Counted from the stretch's first letter, positions 17,799-27,448 are shown. The stretch is DNA of 64,000 bases from Bacteroidetes bacterium HGW-Bacteroidetes-8 (GCA_002840895.1 PHCZ01000001.1:476278-540277), one strand, 5' to 3'. Notes: a model not told the origin generated them from the letters alone. Numbers and translations are program-made.

Positions 17799-18641
17799 CT
17801 AGATTGAAAAGGTGGGATATTTAAATATAAAACCGGATTTTTCAAGTTTCTCGGGAATCACTCTCTGCCCTTTTGTAATTACAACTGATGCTTCACCCAT
17901 TATAAACTTTAGTATCGACTCCGGTACTCTTATTTTAAACAAAGATCTCTCTCTCTTTGCAATTAATGCTGTCAAATCTCTGTTAGATATGGGATTAGGT
18001 GTAGTTATGTTTACAGGCCCAATGAGGGTTTCATTAGAGATTATATGGGAAACGGCTCTAAGCATATCTTCCAGCATTATCCAGGATATCATTTGTGCAC
18101 CGCCCCCCAAGATTGCAGCAATACCATATTTTGCCGGGAGTATCATTTTTGCAAGTGCACCTCCGCTCTCAGAGATAACCAGCCCCAATCTTGCTACTAC
18201 CACCCTGGCATATTCCAGTGCATTAAAGGCCTCTTTTTCCCACTCTTTACAAAGATTAGCAAGAAAGTCATCTCCATAAAGGGGATCACTCTCACTATTT
18301 AAATGATCATTGTCGTATTGATAAATTCCAACAGCCGAAGCGCTGATTAAAAGTTTCACCTTCTTACTCATATTAATCGCATCTACAACCCTTCGGGTGG
18401 TTTCAATCCTGCTCCTCTTTAAGAGCACCTTGTAATTGCTGCTCCATCTTCTATTTATACTGGCACCGGCCAGGTTTATTATTATATCACATTTACCTGC
18501 AAGTTCAAGCGAGAACCCTCTTTTTAGAGGCATAATGGTAAACCCGCACTCTTTAAGGTGATGGATAAGATTTCTTCCGATAAAGCCGGAAGATCCGGTT
18601 ATTCCGACTATAACTCCTGTTATTACCTTAGAATCATCCAT
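17799..18641 (-). CDS. TIGR01777-type NAD(P)-dependent epimerase (YfcH-like)
   Basis: Extended short-chain dehydrogenase of the TIGR01777 family (E. coli YfcH). The 280-residue protein has the nucleotide motif GITGSSGFIGRNL (about residues 13-25), CDIIINLAGASINRRW near residue 52, the TTRRVVDAI stretch, and the C-terminal DUF1731-like end (PESILKFIMGEASVVITKGQRVIPEKL). Family members lack a settled substrate. It lies 9 nt after the MBL hydrolase gene on the same strand and 78 nt before the KamA-like gene. Confidence 0.88.
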   Translation of the reverse strand: MDDSKVITGVIVGITGSSGFIGRNLIHHLKECGFTIMPLKRGFSLELAGKCDIIINLAGASINRRWSSNYKVLLKRSRIETTRRVVDAINMSKKVKLLISASAVGIYQYDNDHLNSESDPLYGDDFLANLCKEWEKEAFNALEYARVVVARLGLVISESGGALAKMILPAKYGIAAILGGGAQMISWIMLEDMLRAVSHIISNETLIGPVNITTPNPISNRDLTALIAKRERSLFKIRVPESILKFIMGEASVVITKGQRVIPEKLEKSGFIFKYPTFSI

Positions 18642-18650
18642 AAATATATT

Positions 18651-19409
18651 TTAAATCTTTAGTCCGTCATATGCTGGCATAATACGCTCAGGTAAAGTAT
18701 CTGCCAGATCTGAGTGTTTGCCAATCTGATGAGAGAGGTGAGTTAGATAACACATTCTGGCACCTGTCCTCTTTGCTATAGCTATTGCCTCATCAAGTGA
18801 AAAATGGGATATATGGCGCTCTCTTCTTACTGTATTGATTACAAGCACATCAAGCCCTATGAGTTTGTCAAACTCATCTTCCGGAATGTAATTGGCATCT
18901 GTGATGTAGGCAACATTTCCAATTCTGAAACCCAATACAGGAAGCTTATAGTGATAAACTCTTATGGGAGTTATTAGTGTCTCATTTATCTTAAAGGTGC
19001 TGTTCCCGATGATCCTAATGTCAAAATCCGGGGCACCGGGATATTTAAGTCCATCAAATGCATAGGAGTACTCCCTTTTCAATGACTCCAACACCCTCTT
19101 TTCACAGTATACCGGTACCACTCTTTTTTTTATATGGTTAATTGCTCTGATATCGTCCAACCCTCCGGTGTGGTCTTTATGCTCGTGGGTCAATAGAATT
19201 GCATCAAGATTGGAGATACTCTCCCTTAATAGCTGTTGCCTGAAATCCGGACCGGCATCAATCAGAAGAGTGCTTCCACCATCTTCAAAAACTACAGAGG
19301 ATCTGAGCCTTTTGTCTCTTGTATCTTCAGATTTACATACTTCGCAGTTGCATCCTATTACCGGTACCCCTTGTGATGTTCCTGTTCCGAGGAAGGTTAA
19401 TCTTGTCAT
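18651..19409 (-). CDS. MBL-fold metal-dependent hydrolase (PhnP-like)
   Basis: Metallo-beta-lactamase-fold hydrolase of 252 residues. The opening LTFLGTGTSQGVPVIGCNC, the cysteines CNCEVC (about residues 20-25) and LLTHEHKDHTGGLDDIR (HxHxDH near residue 75) are typical of the PhnP-like phosphodiesterase group, and YLTHLSHQIGKH near the C-terminus supplies later ligands. PhnP hydrolyses cyclic phosphodiesters. No phosphonate genes are nearby, so the actual substrate is unknown. It is likely first in an operon with the epimerase gene. Confidence 0.85.
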   Translation of the reverse strand: MTRLTFLGTGTSQGVPVIGCNCEVCKSEDTRDKRLRSSVVFEDGGSTLLIDAGPDFRQQLLRESISNLDAILLTHEHKDHTGGLDDIRAINHIKKRVVPVYCEKRVLESLKREYSYAFDGLKYPGAPDFDIRIIGNSTFKINETLITPIRVYHYKLPVLGFRIGNVAYITDANYIPEDEFDKLIGLDVLVINTVRRERHISHFSLDEAIAIAKRTGARMCYLTHLSHQIGKHSDLADTLPERIMPAYDGLKI

Positions 19410-19457
19410 TCGATTGGAGATCTATTGTTTTACATTTATAAAGGTAGGAAATTTTAA

Positions 19458-19465
19458 TACCTTTG
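19458..19465 (+). promoter_or_regulatory. putative -7 box of the rsmI-like/folB/mtaB operon
   Basis: TACCTTTG matches TAnnTTTG. The predicted start near 19472 is only about 8 nt before the GTG start codon, so the mRNA would be nearly leaderless. No convincing -33 element is seen. Confidence 0.5.
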
Positions 19466-19479
19466 CGAAAATTATTATA

Positions 19480-20178
19480 GTGAAAGGCACTCTCTATCTA
19501 ATACCATCTCCATTGGGAGAGACTCTTGTAACCGATGTTATTCCTCAAGGGACCTTGTCGGTTTTAGCTGAACTTAACTATTTTGTAGTAGAAGAGTTAA
19601 GGAGTGCAAGAAGATATCTCTCCTCTGCCGGTCTCAAAGGAAGAGTTGATTCTCTGGAGTTTTACCTGCTTAATGAGCATACATCAGAAAGGGAGATCTA
19701 CTCATATCTTTCGTTGCTTTTAGAGGGAAATAGTGTAGGTATGGTTAGTGAAGCCGGGCTGCCTGCCGTTGCCGATCCCGGATCGCTTTTAGTTGCTCTC
19801 TCACATAAAAACGAGATAGAGGTGATTCCCCTGGTTGGGCCATCTTCTTTGATGATGGCACTTATGGCTTCAGGTAAGAATGGGCAGAACTTCTCTTTCG
19901 TCGGCTACCTGCCTATTAAGAGCGATCAGCGTCGTCAAAAGATAAAAGAGCTTGAGAGGTTGGCTGGAAGAACCGGTCAGAGCCAAATAATAATAGAGAC
20001 TCCATATAGAAATGATGCTCTTTTGGCAGACCTGCTTACAGTCTGTTCAAATACAACGCTTCTTACCATTGCATCTAACATCACTATGGCTGACGCATAC
20101 ATCAAGACGCGATCGATAGAGCAGTGGAAAATGGGAGTTCCATCAATTAACAAAAAACCTTGTGTGTTTATATTATGA
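19480..20178 (+). CDS. RsmI-like SAM-dependent methyltransferase
   Basis: Tetrapyrrole-methylase-fold enzyme related to RsmI, which 2'-O-methylates C1402 of 16S rRNA. The open frame extends far upstream, but homology begins at GTG 19480 (GTLYLIPSPLGE); this gives 232 residues, the usual size of the short Bacteroidota form. Motifs: GMVSEAGLPAVADPGS near residue 88, VGPSSLMMALMASG near residue 118, and IIIETPYRNDALL near residue 165. It lacks the C-terminal extension of E. coli RsmI. Its TGA overlaps the folB ATG (ATGA), so the two are translationally coupled. Confidence 0.88.
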   Translation: MKGTLYLIPSPLGETLVTDVIPQGTLSVLAELNYFVVEELRSARRYLSSAGLKGRVDSLEFYLLNEHTSEREIYSYLSLLLEGNSVGMVSEAGLPAVADPGSLLVALSHKNEIEVIPLVGPSSLMMALMASGKNGQNFSFVGYLPIKSDQRRQKIKELERLAGRTGQSQIIIETPYRNDALLADLLTVCSNTTLLTIASNITMADAYIKTRSIEQWKMGVPSINKKPCVFIL

Positions 20179-20564
20179 AGATAACTGACGAAAAGAATCT
20201 TATAGAGCTTATCGGTATGGAGTTCTATGCATATCACGGATGTTTCAAAGAGGAGCAGATAATAGGCAATAGGTTTATGGTCAATTTTTCTGTAGAGACA
20301 GAGATGGAGAGACCGGGTCTCACCGATAATCTCTTAGATGCGTTAAATTATCAGGAGCTCTATAATATGATAAAAGAGGAGATTGAGACAGCATCAAAAC
20401 TGCTGGAAAATGTTGCACTAAGAATTCTTGAGAGGGCAAACAGAGATTTTCCGGCGATAAAGTGGGCACAGATCTCTATATCCAAACTTAACCCGCCAAT
20501 AGGGGGAAAAGTGGAGGCATCCAGAGTGGTAATGAGCAGAAGTTATAATACAGGTTCAGAATGA
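20175..20564 (+). CDS. folB: dihydroneopterin aldolase FolB
   Basis: Folate-pathway enzyme that converts dihydroneopterin to 6-hydroxymethyl-dihydropterin and glycolaldehyde. From ATG 20175 (MKITDEKNLIELIGMEFYAY) it has 129 residues, close to the usual 120. The core motifs are FYAYHGCFKEEQIIGNRF (active-site Glu in this region), ALNYQELYNMI and a C-terminal KLNPPIGGKVEASRVVM with the catalytic Lys of the PPI block. An upstream in-frame ATG at 20160 is inside the rsmI-like gene and less likely. It overlaps the upstream gene by 4 nt (ATGA) and mtaB by 4 nt. Confidence 0.93.
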   Translation: MKITDEKNLIELIGMEFYAYHGCFKEEQIIGNRFMVNFSVETEMERPGLTDNLLDALNYQELYNMIKEEIETASKLLENVALRILERANRDFPAIKWAQISISKLNPPIGGKVEASRVVMSRSYNTGSE

Positions 20565-21847
20565 GCAATAGAAGAGGAAACAGCGTAGCCTTTCTCACTC
20601 TTGGTTGCAAACTCAACTATTCCGAAAGTTCTGCAATTGCACGAGAGTTTGTTGAGAACGGATACGATAAGGTCCCCTCAGGAGGCTTTGCAGATATATA
20701 TGTAATTAATACCTGTTCAGTCACTGAGCACGCAGATAAAAAGTGCAGAAGTGCAATCAGAAAGCTTCATAAGCAGAACCCGGATGCAATTGTCGCAGTG
20801 ACCGGCTGCTATGCACAACTAAAACCACAGGAGATTCTGGATATTGAGGGGGTCGATCTGGTGTTGGGTGCAGATCAAAAATCAAATCTCTTTATGAGGG
20901 TATCACAATTGCGGGAAAAAGATGAGATCTCCGGAGAGAGACACTCATCTGCAAGAGCTTACTCTTGTGCAATATCCGAGGTTGAGACAATTTTTCCTGC
21001 CTACTCATCTGACGATAGGACCAGATCTTTTCTTAAGGTACAGGATGGTTGTGACTATCACTGCACCTATTGTACAATTCCTTTGGCAAGAGGAAAAAGC
21101 AGAAACCATCCCATTGCTTTTATCATTAAAGAGGCAAATGAGATAGCTGCAAGAGGCATAAAGGAGATAGTTTTGACAGGCGTCAATACCGGAGATTTCG
21201 GAAAAAGCACCAACGAGAGATTTGAAGAGCTTCTAATCAAGTTAAATGGGGTAGAGGGGATAGAGAGAATCAGAATCTCATCAATTGAACCCAACCTGCT
21301 TACAGAGGAGTTAGTTAAATTCATCTCCTTAAATAATAGATTTCTTCCACATTTCCATATCCCACTTCAATCCGGAAGCAATAAAATTCTTGGGCTAATG
21401 AAGAGACGATACTCTCGAGAGCTATTCCGCGACCGGGTTGAGATGATTCGCAAATACACTCCCTACCCCTTTATAGGAGTTGATGTTATTGTCGGGTTTC
21501 CTGGAGAGAGCGAGTGTGATTTTGATGACACCTACACCTTTCTCGAGCAGATATCTCCCTCGTTCCTTCACGTTTTTCCATACTCCAGACGCAATAATAC
21601 TCCTGCTGCCAATTATGAAAATCAGGTTATGGATTCTGAAAAAAGCAAAAGAGTTGCAAAACTTAACAATTTGTCGGACAATCTATACAACAAATTTGTT
21701 GATCAAAACAGAGGAAGAGTGGAGGAGGTGCTGTTTGAAAGTACAATCAAAGGGGGAAAGATGTTTGGATATTCAAGAAACTATATAAAAGTAGAGCAAC
21801 CCTACGTTAAAGATCTAATAGGAAAAATTGTAGAGGTAGTAATCTAA
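20561..21847 (+). CDS. mtaB: tRNA t6A37 methylthiotransferase MtaB
   Basis: Radical SAM methylthiotransferase that makes ms2t6A37 on tRNAs reading ANN codons. The 428-residue protein has the N-terminal UPF0004 domain with three cluster Cys (TLGCKLN, NTCSVTEHAD, TGCYAQ), the radical SAM motif DGCDYHCTYC (CxxxCxxC, about residues 163-170), FHIPLQSGSNKIL and a short C-terminal TRAM-like end. The HADKKCRS stretch is characteristic of MtaB rather than MiaB or RimO. It overlaps folB by 4 nt and its end overlaps the convergent tamB-like gene by 4 nt. With tsaD (26423) it forms the t6A pathway in this window. Confidence 0.93.
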   Translation: MSNRRGNSVAFLTLGCKLNYSESSAIAREFVENGYDKVPSGGFADIYVINTCSVTEHADKKCRSAIRKLHKQNPDAIVAVTGCYAQLKPQEILDIEGVDLVLGADQKSNLFMRVSQLREKDEISGERHSSARAYSCAISEVETIFPAYSSDDRTRSFLKVQDGCDYHCTYCTIPLARGKSRNHPIAFIIKEANEIAARGIKEIVLTGVNTGDFGKSTNERFEELLIKLNGVEGIERIRISSIEPNLLTEELVKFISLNNRFLPHFHIPLQSGSNKILGLMKRRYSRELFRDRVEMIRKYTPYPFIGVDVIVGFPGESECDFDDTYTFLEQISPSFLHVFPYSRRNNTPAANYENQVMDSEKSKRVAKLNNLSDNLYNKFVDQNRGRVEEVLFESTIKGGKMFGYSRNYIKVEQPYVKDLIGKIVEVVI

Positions 21848-24800
21848 TCTCTCTGTTCAACCGCTATCTCCTCCGGCATTTTAACAGCAGCTGCCCTCTC
21901 AAGATTGCGCTCTCTTTTTTTACGACTGATAAAAAAGCTGTTTATCAACTCTTTAAATGAGCGAAACTCCTCCTGATATACAAGACCTATCCCATTTCTC
22001 TGGCTGTTATCCAAATAGTTAGAGTATTGATCTGCAGAGTGAGAAAAAGCTTTTGCACGGAACCTTCCCCTCTCGTCGAGTTTTATCTCTACATCCAGGT
22101 CACCAACAACTCCGGATGACTTGTTAAGATATTTTGAACTACCGATATTTCCATTTACAACTACTCTGTTGTTAAAAAGTTGTGCAGAGACTGCAGCATC
22201 AAAAATATCCCTTCCATTTTGTCCCGGCTGATAATTAAAGCTAAGATCCAAAGGTATATCCAGTTGATTAAAAATTTTGTTTATCTGGTTTGAGAGCACC
22301 TCGGTTGCATTTGAGTAGAGAATAGTTGAGTTATTTACTATACTTGATTGTACATCAGGAATAAAGCTGCCTGAAACCAGTAGTGACATTACCTGCTTAA
22401 TCACTTTATCATCTGTATTTAGTGCTGCGTTAACTCTGGATTTGGTTATCGGGTCTATATCCGGAATATCAATGGCAAAGCTAAGTCGTGGGTTCATTAG
22501 AGGTCCACTCATATTGATCTGACAATCTACAGTCCGTCTGTTGGCAACGGAGCTGGTATCTGCAATGAGTGTGTTCACAGAGGCTTTTGTTTTATAATTA
22601 GCTGTTAAGTTGAGGTTTGTCTTCATTATATCGCCATTGAATCCGATGTTTCCGCCCTCTTGCACAGTAAAATCTCTTTCAATAAAACCTTGTAGAACAA
22701 ATTTATAAGAACCACTTTGAATTATATAATCTCCGGTAATACTGAAAATATCTCTGGAGGGGTTTATATCAAGAGTTATAAGTCCACTACCATAGCCTGT
22801 AATAATGTCTCCGACACTTTTGTCTATCTCTATCAGCATAGCTGCATCAGGAGTCATATTTGCTCTCAATTTAACTTGCAGCTCTGTTGATGATCTAACC
22901 TCTTCCTGCTCAATGTCAATGCCATCTTTATTAAAGAGATCGGAAGCAGCCTGAGTAAAGGTGAGCAGATTTTTACTGCTTACTTGCGTGGCAGAGGTGA
23001 GGGGAATGTGTATAGATGTATTTTTGTTAGCTGTTACAGAGATGTCTATCAAAATTTTTTGCAGCGGGCCGGTTATTGATAATCTTCCTGTTCCAAAGGC
23101 GCTTCCGTAAAAATCTGTGTTATCCTCCTCCTTTGTGTTTAGAGCCTCCAGATTAGTGAAATTTATTATTGTGTTAAGGGTGAGGTTTTTGAAATAGTTG
23201 TAACTCAAACCTCCAGAAACACGACCAATGTTGCCTAGTCTGTCTTTGATTGCAATATTATTGAAGGTTACCCCTCTCTCAGTAATAGAGAATGGTCCAT
23301 TGAGAGTATAAACCACATTAGTAAAATCTATTTTTAAAGATAGATTATTCACATATGTATTTCTACCAGACAGGTTAAGCTTGTCAAGTGGACCCTCCGC
23401 TTTCACGGAGCCGGAGATACCCCCTTTGCTATTTGAAATAATGCCGGTAAGAAATGGCTCAAAATAGACCGGTGAAAAAGAGTCAAACAGCACATCTGCA
23501 ACCAGATAATTACCCTTTGGTTTGTATGTTCCGGTGATGTTAAGTGGCTCTCGTTGTGATAATCTGTTAGAGAGCCTTAAATTAAAGAGTTCTGAGCTAT
23601 TCTCCCACTCACTTACAATATCCACCTCTCCCAAAGGGCTGTTATTAATCTCAATCTCCTTTCCGGTAACATTTAACAAAATCTTAGGCTCTTTATATAG
23701 ATTTATGGCAAGTGCATTACCGGTAAACCTCCCTTTAATGTTAAGATCCTCTTTGATTAAGTTGTTCAGAGGAGAGATATCAATATCTTTTATCTCAACA
23801 GATAGAGTATCTAATGGGTTGGAGGATATTATGCCATCTATATTTAGATGTTGATTCTGCTGGAAAAGCCTGAATTCGTGAAATACAAATGTGCTATCTT
23901 GCTTTACAATTTTGGATTTTGCAAAATTCCACCTCTCCCCGTTAAGAAATATCTCCGATGGGTTTATTGATATATCTGTAATATAATCATCTCCCTCGCC
24001 CAATGAAGTAAATAGCACGCTGGATGTAAAGTCCATCCTGTTTTTAAACTCTCCCAGGTTTCTATATTCGCTCTTAATATTCAAGAGATTCTCTTTGAGA
24101 GTCATTGTGACAATGCTGCTATCAAGGTTAAAACCTGCTAAATGAAGTCTGTTTGAAGTTATCCTGGAGGTCAGCTCATTAGTGTTGCCTTTTACCACAA
24201 GGGCTAACTTGTTGGCATAGGTCTTCTTAAACCCTATTCTGTCGCTTTTTAAGTCAAGTAAGACATTTTCATCTGAGTCAATATCTATTTTTAGTGAGGT
24301 TCCTGACGCAATGCTAAGCCCTGGCATAACAAGCTGAGTTACAGATTTTGTGTCGTTAAACTCAATATTAAAAGAGTACCTCTTGTTGTTCCCGGAAGAG
24401 AAATCCCCTCGGCTTACGGGGAAAATAGCTTTCAGATTGCTGTGCAGTGTTATATTAGAAAACTTGTCGATAAAATTTGTGATAAAATCGTCACCTCTGT
24501 AAGTGGCATTTGCAAAAGCTGATCTCAGATAGATATTGAACTTATCCTGACTAGAACTGGACTGAACGGAGATATCACCAATCGGGAACTTCCCGTTACT
24601 ATTGGTAAAGTTAAGACCTTTAATGTTTATGGTTCCGTCAATATCTCCTTTTTGGGACTGAGTAAAATTAGCCAACATTTTGAGAGAGACACCCGAGAGA
24701 GAGTCTCGTTTATCAAAATTGAGTGCAGCAAGATCTGCATATATAACATCTGCATAGAAGTCATAATATGATAGAGATTTTGGATTTATCCCGATAATTC

Positions 24801-26259
24801 CTTGAAAAATCAGATCAAGATTAGGGTCTCTACAGATAACCTTACCATTAAAGGTGTTGTCAACATAACTGCCGACTGCAGCAATATTTCTATATGGATA
24901 GTTATTGAACTCTAATTCTCTAATGAAGAGAGAATCAATTCTAAACTCGCTTCCTCCCGCCTTAGATTCTCGCAAAAGAGCATTTACCCTGGTATTAAGT
25001 GTGACTCTTCCCAAAGAGGAGCCTTCAATCAATTTTCCTACATTCAGTTGGTCACTCCTTAAATTTCCTATAAGATCAAGCCCGTTTCGCTTGATATTTC
25101 TTCTAAGCAGTACATCCATATAAATATCGCCAATGTTGGAGGTGAGATTACCGTTTGCTACAAAGTCGTCCAGCAACCCTGCAAGCCTCCCTTTGAAATT
25201 GTATTTAATAAAGGGGGAGAGATTGGTTAGGAACTCAATGGGCTTAGTGCTGTTAAGTGAAGATATTATATACGCAAGATCCAGCGTTGTAGTGGTTGCA
25301 CTGTTTATATCAACGAAGAGCATTGTCTCATCACTGTTTGGAAGCCCGGATATACGTGCATTTATATCTGCAAATGTCAACCCAGATTCGGAAGATACCT
25401 TTAGATTGTCTGTCCTTAGATTTGATACAGTTCCCTTGATGTAACCGTTAATATTTAGAGTGAGATGGTTGTTTGCCAAGGATTTGTCAAACTTTGCAAC
25501 ACTTTTAATGTTAATAAGCGAGTTGTTTAGTTTTACCTCCATCCTCACGCTGTTTAGAAAATCCGAAAACGCACTGAAATTCTCAAAAAACATAGAGAAC
25601 CTCTCGGCATTCAGTTCACTGTTCCCATCCTCAACAATAAGGTTGTCCAACTCAATTAATTTTGAACTTAAACTTAAATTAGCAGAGAATTTTTTTGCTC
25701 GAAACCCGCTCTTCTCCACAAAGCTTATGTTCTTAATATCTGCTTTTAGAGTGTCGTGGTGAAATGTAATTTTCTTTATTTCAAGATTGATGTTGCTAAT
25801 AGATAGGTCAGAAAAATTTATTACATCTGAATCTATCTCCTTAACTTGGGAGAAGGAGTTTAACATATTGAACCTGAAGTTCTCCAGCTTTAATTCGTGG
25901 GCATAGATTTCCGGTTCAAGTTTAGTAGAATCACTATCACTTTTATTTGAAAAACCTTCAATTATTCTGCTTAGGTTTGTTGTTGAGTCGGTCTCGTTTA
26001 CCAGATTTAAGATGCCGTCATATAGATGTACGTGCCCAAACCTGAAGTCACCTTTAATAATATCTTTAGCAGAGAGTGTGACCGATATTTTGCCACAATC
26101 CAAAAGAGTATCATTTGGAGAGGATAAGATTGTTATATCATTTATTATGAGTTTATTAAAAAAAATATAATAGACCTTGCCTATAGATACCTCTGTGTTT
26201 AGTCTCTGTGAAAGAGACTTTGCCGCTTTACGGGCACTCCACGTCTGTAGAGCAGGCAT
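21844..26259 (-). CDS. tamB: TamB-like translocation and assembly module protein
   Basis: Very large envelope protein (1471 residues from the first ATG) of the TamB/AsmA-like group, which spans the periplasm and helps lipid transport or outer-membrane protein assembly. The body is a long run of beta-strand repeats and the last about 400 residues form the DUF490/TamB domain (GSGLITLDINPSRDIFSITGDY split, and DDKVIKQVMSLLVSGSFIPD). The reading frame stays open 102 nt upstream of ATG 26259 and encodes a membrane anchor (FKKISIALLVFIAFLPIG). That stretch has no ATG, GTG or TTG; ATT codons at 26343 and 26340 are candidates. The coordinates given use the first ATG, so the true protein is probably about 28 residues longer. 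Confidence 0.9.
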   Translation of the reverse strand: MPALQTWSARKAAKSLSQRLNTEVSIGKVYYIFFNKLIINDITILSSPNDTLLDCGKISVTLSAKDIIKGDFRFGHVHLYDGILNLVNETDSTTNLSRIIEGFSNKSDSDSTKLEPEIYAHELKLENFRFNMLNSFSQVKEIDSDVINFSDLSISNINLEIKKITFHHDTLKADIKNISFVEKSGFRAKKFSANLSLSSKLIELDNLIVEDGNSELNAERFSMFFENFSAFSDFLNSVRMEVKLNNSLINIKSVAKFDKSLANNHLTLNINGYIKGTVSNLRTDNLKVSSESGLTFADINARISGLPNSDETMLFVDINSATTTTLDLAYIISSLNSTKPIEFLTNLSPFIKYNFKGRLAGLLDDFVANGNLTSNIGDIYMDVLLRRNIKRNGLDLIGNLRSDQLNVGKLIEGSSLGRVTLNTRVNALLRESKAGGSEFRIDSLFIRELEFNNYPYRNIAAVGSYVDNTFNGKVICRDPNLDLIFQGIIGINPKSLSYYDFYADVIYADLAALNFDKRDSLSGVSLKMLANFTQSQKGDIDGTINIKGLNFTNSNGKFPIGDISVQSSSSQDKFNIYLRSAFANATYRGDDFITNFIDKFSNITLHSNLKAIFPVSRGDFSSGNNKRYSFNIEFNDTKSVTQLVMPGLSIASGTSLKIDIDSDENVLLDLKSDRIGFKKTYANKLALVVKGNTNELTSRITSNRLHLAGFNLDSSIVTMTLKENLLNIKSEYRNLGEFKNRMDFTSSVLFTSLGEGDDYITDISINPSEIFLNGERWNFAKSKIVKQDSTFVFHEFRLFQQNQHLNIDGIISSNPLDTLSVEIKDIDISPLNNLIKEDLNIKGRFTGNALAINLYKEPKILLNVTGKEIEINNSPLGEVDIVSEWENSSELFNLRLSNRLSQREPLNITGTYKPKGNYLVADVLFDSFSPVYFEPFLTGIISNSKGGISGSVKAEGPLDKLNLSGRNTYVNNLSLKIDFTNVVYTLNGPFSITERGVTFNNIAIKDRLGNIGRVSGGLSYNYFKNLTLNTIINFTNLEALNTKEEDNTDFYGSAFGTGRLSITGPLQKILIDISVTANKNTSIHIPLTSATQVSSKNLLTFTQAASDLFNKDGIDIEQEEVRSSTELQVKLRANMTPDAAMLIEIDKSVGDIITGYGSGLITLDINPSRDIFSITGDYIIQSGSYKFVLQGFIERDFTVQEGGNIGFNGDIMKTNLNLTANYKTKASVNTLIADTSSVANRRTVDCQINMSGPLMNPRLSFAIDIPDIDPITKSRVNAALNTDDKVIKQVMSLLVSGSFIPDVQSSIVNNSTILYSNATEVLSNQINKIFNQLDIPLDLSFNYQPGQNGRDIFDAAVSAQLFNNRVVVNGNIGSSKYLNKSSGVVGDLDVEIKLDERGRFRAKAFSHSADQYSNYLDNSQRNGIGLVYQEEFRSFKELINSFFISRKKRERNLERAAAVKMPEEIAVEQRD

Positions 26260-26356
26260 CTGAAGGGCAAGATAGGCTCCTATTGGCAGAAAAGCAATAA
26301 AAACCAGAAGCGCAATCGATATTTTCTTAAATGTGTGAATAATTATATATTTCGTG

Positions 26357-26364
26357 CAAAATTA
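26357..26364 (-). promoter_or_regulatory. putative -7 box upstream of the tamB-like gene
   Basis: On the minus strand this reads TAATTTTG, an exact TAnnTTTG match. Transcription would start near 26350, 7-10 nt before the ATT codons that could begin the anchored form of the TamB-like protein. No clear -33 element is visible. Confidence 0.45.
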
Positions 26365-26422
26365 GTCATTTTAATAGAGCTATTTATTAAAAAAAAACCA
26401 ATTTTGCAAAATATTTGATTTA

Positions 26423-27448
26423 ATGAGTAATCTTATACTGGCAATAGAATCATCCTGCGATGATACATCTGCATCTGTAGTTTCAGATGGTGTTGTATTA
26501 TCAAATGTTATGGCATCGCAAGATGTACATAAAAAGTATGGTGGAGTAATTCCGGAACTTGCATCCAGGGCTCATCTGCAAAATATTGTTCCTGTTGTAT
26601 CACAAGCACTTAGAGATGCAGGTAAAGAGATTAAAGAGATTGAAGCTATTGTTTTTACAAGGGGCCCCGGTCTTCTGGGTTCCCTGCTCGTTGGAACCTC
26701 TTTTGCAAAGGGACTGGCATTGTCACTCAATATCCCCTTAGTTGATGTTAACCACCTTCAGGGGCATCTTCTCTCACATTTTATAAATGAACCGGGGTCA
26801 AACAGTCGGCAACCATCATTCCCTTTTCTTTCGCTACTGGTCTCGGGTGGGCATACTCAGATAGTTCGGGTTGACGATTTTCTAAGCTTTGAGGTTATTG
26901 GTGAGACAATAGATGATGCAGTGGGGGAGGCATTTGATAAGTGTGCCAAAATTTTGGATCTTGGATATCCGGGTGGACCAGTAGTAGATAATCTGGCCAA
27001 AGGGGGAGATCCTTTAAAGTTTAAATTTTCCAAACCTAGAATACCTGCATATAACTTTAGCTTCAGCGGAGTTAAGACATCTCTTCTCTACTTTATCAGA
27101 GACAGCATTAAGAGTAATCCCAACTTTATAGAGGAGAACCTGAATGACTTGTGCGCATCTTTTCAAAATACTCTAATAGATATTTTGATGGATAAGATTA
27201 TTAAGGCAACCCAAGGGACAGGCATTAAAGAGGTAACCCTTGCAGGCGGTGTCTCTGCTAACTCTGCTTTAAGGGAGAGGGTGGTGAGTGAAGGTAAAAA
27301 AAGAGGTTGGAATACATATATACCCGAAAACAGATTCACTACAGACAATGCTGCGATGATAGCAGTTGCCGGGTATTATAGGTATATAAACGGACACAAA
27401 GCACAACTTGATTGCACTCCGGTCTCACGGGCAATAAATTACATCTGA
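26423..27448 (+). CDS. tsaD: tRNA N6-threonylcarbamoyladenosine transferase TsaD
   Basis: Catalytic subunit for t6A37 formation on ANN-reading tRNAs. The 341-residue ASKHA protein has the full set of motifs: LAIESSCDDTSASVV at the N-terminus, GGVIPELASRAHLQNIVPV, the metal-ligand HxxxH in VNHLQGHLLSHF (about residue 112), LVSGGHTQIV, DDAVGEAFDKCAKILDLGYPGGP and LAGGVSANSALR near the end. Length is normal. It is divergent from the tamB-like gene across a 79-83 nt AT-rich gap. TsaB, TsaC and TsaE are not in the window. Confidence 0.96.
   Translation: MSNLILAIESSCDDTSASVVSDGVVLSNVMASQDVHKKYGGVIPELASRAHLQNIVPVVSQALRDAGKEIKEIEAIVFTRGPGLLGSLLVGTSFAKGLALSLNIPLVDVNHLQGHLLSHFINEPGSNSRQPSFPFLSLLVSGGHTQIVRVDDFLSFEVIGETIDDAVGEAFDKCAKILDLGYPGGPVVDNLAKGGDPLKFKFSKPRIPAYNFSFSGVKTSLLYFIRDSIKSNPNFIEENLNDLCASFQNTLIDILMDKIIKATQGTGIKEVTLAGGVSANSALRERVVSEGKKRGWNTYIPENRFTTDNAAMIAVAGYYRYINGHKAQLDCTPVSRAINYI

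Noticed and set aside
15820-18302. Plus-strand frames opposite the KamA-like and epimerase genes
   Set aside because: Both minus-strand genes have clear family motifs over their whole length, so the opposing frames are shadows.
19168-19479. Long upstream extension of the rsmI-like gene
   Set aside because: It lies antisense to the start of the MBL hydrolase gene and lacks family homology; the family N-terminus begins at GTG 19480.
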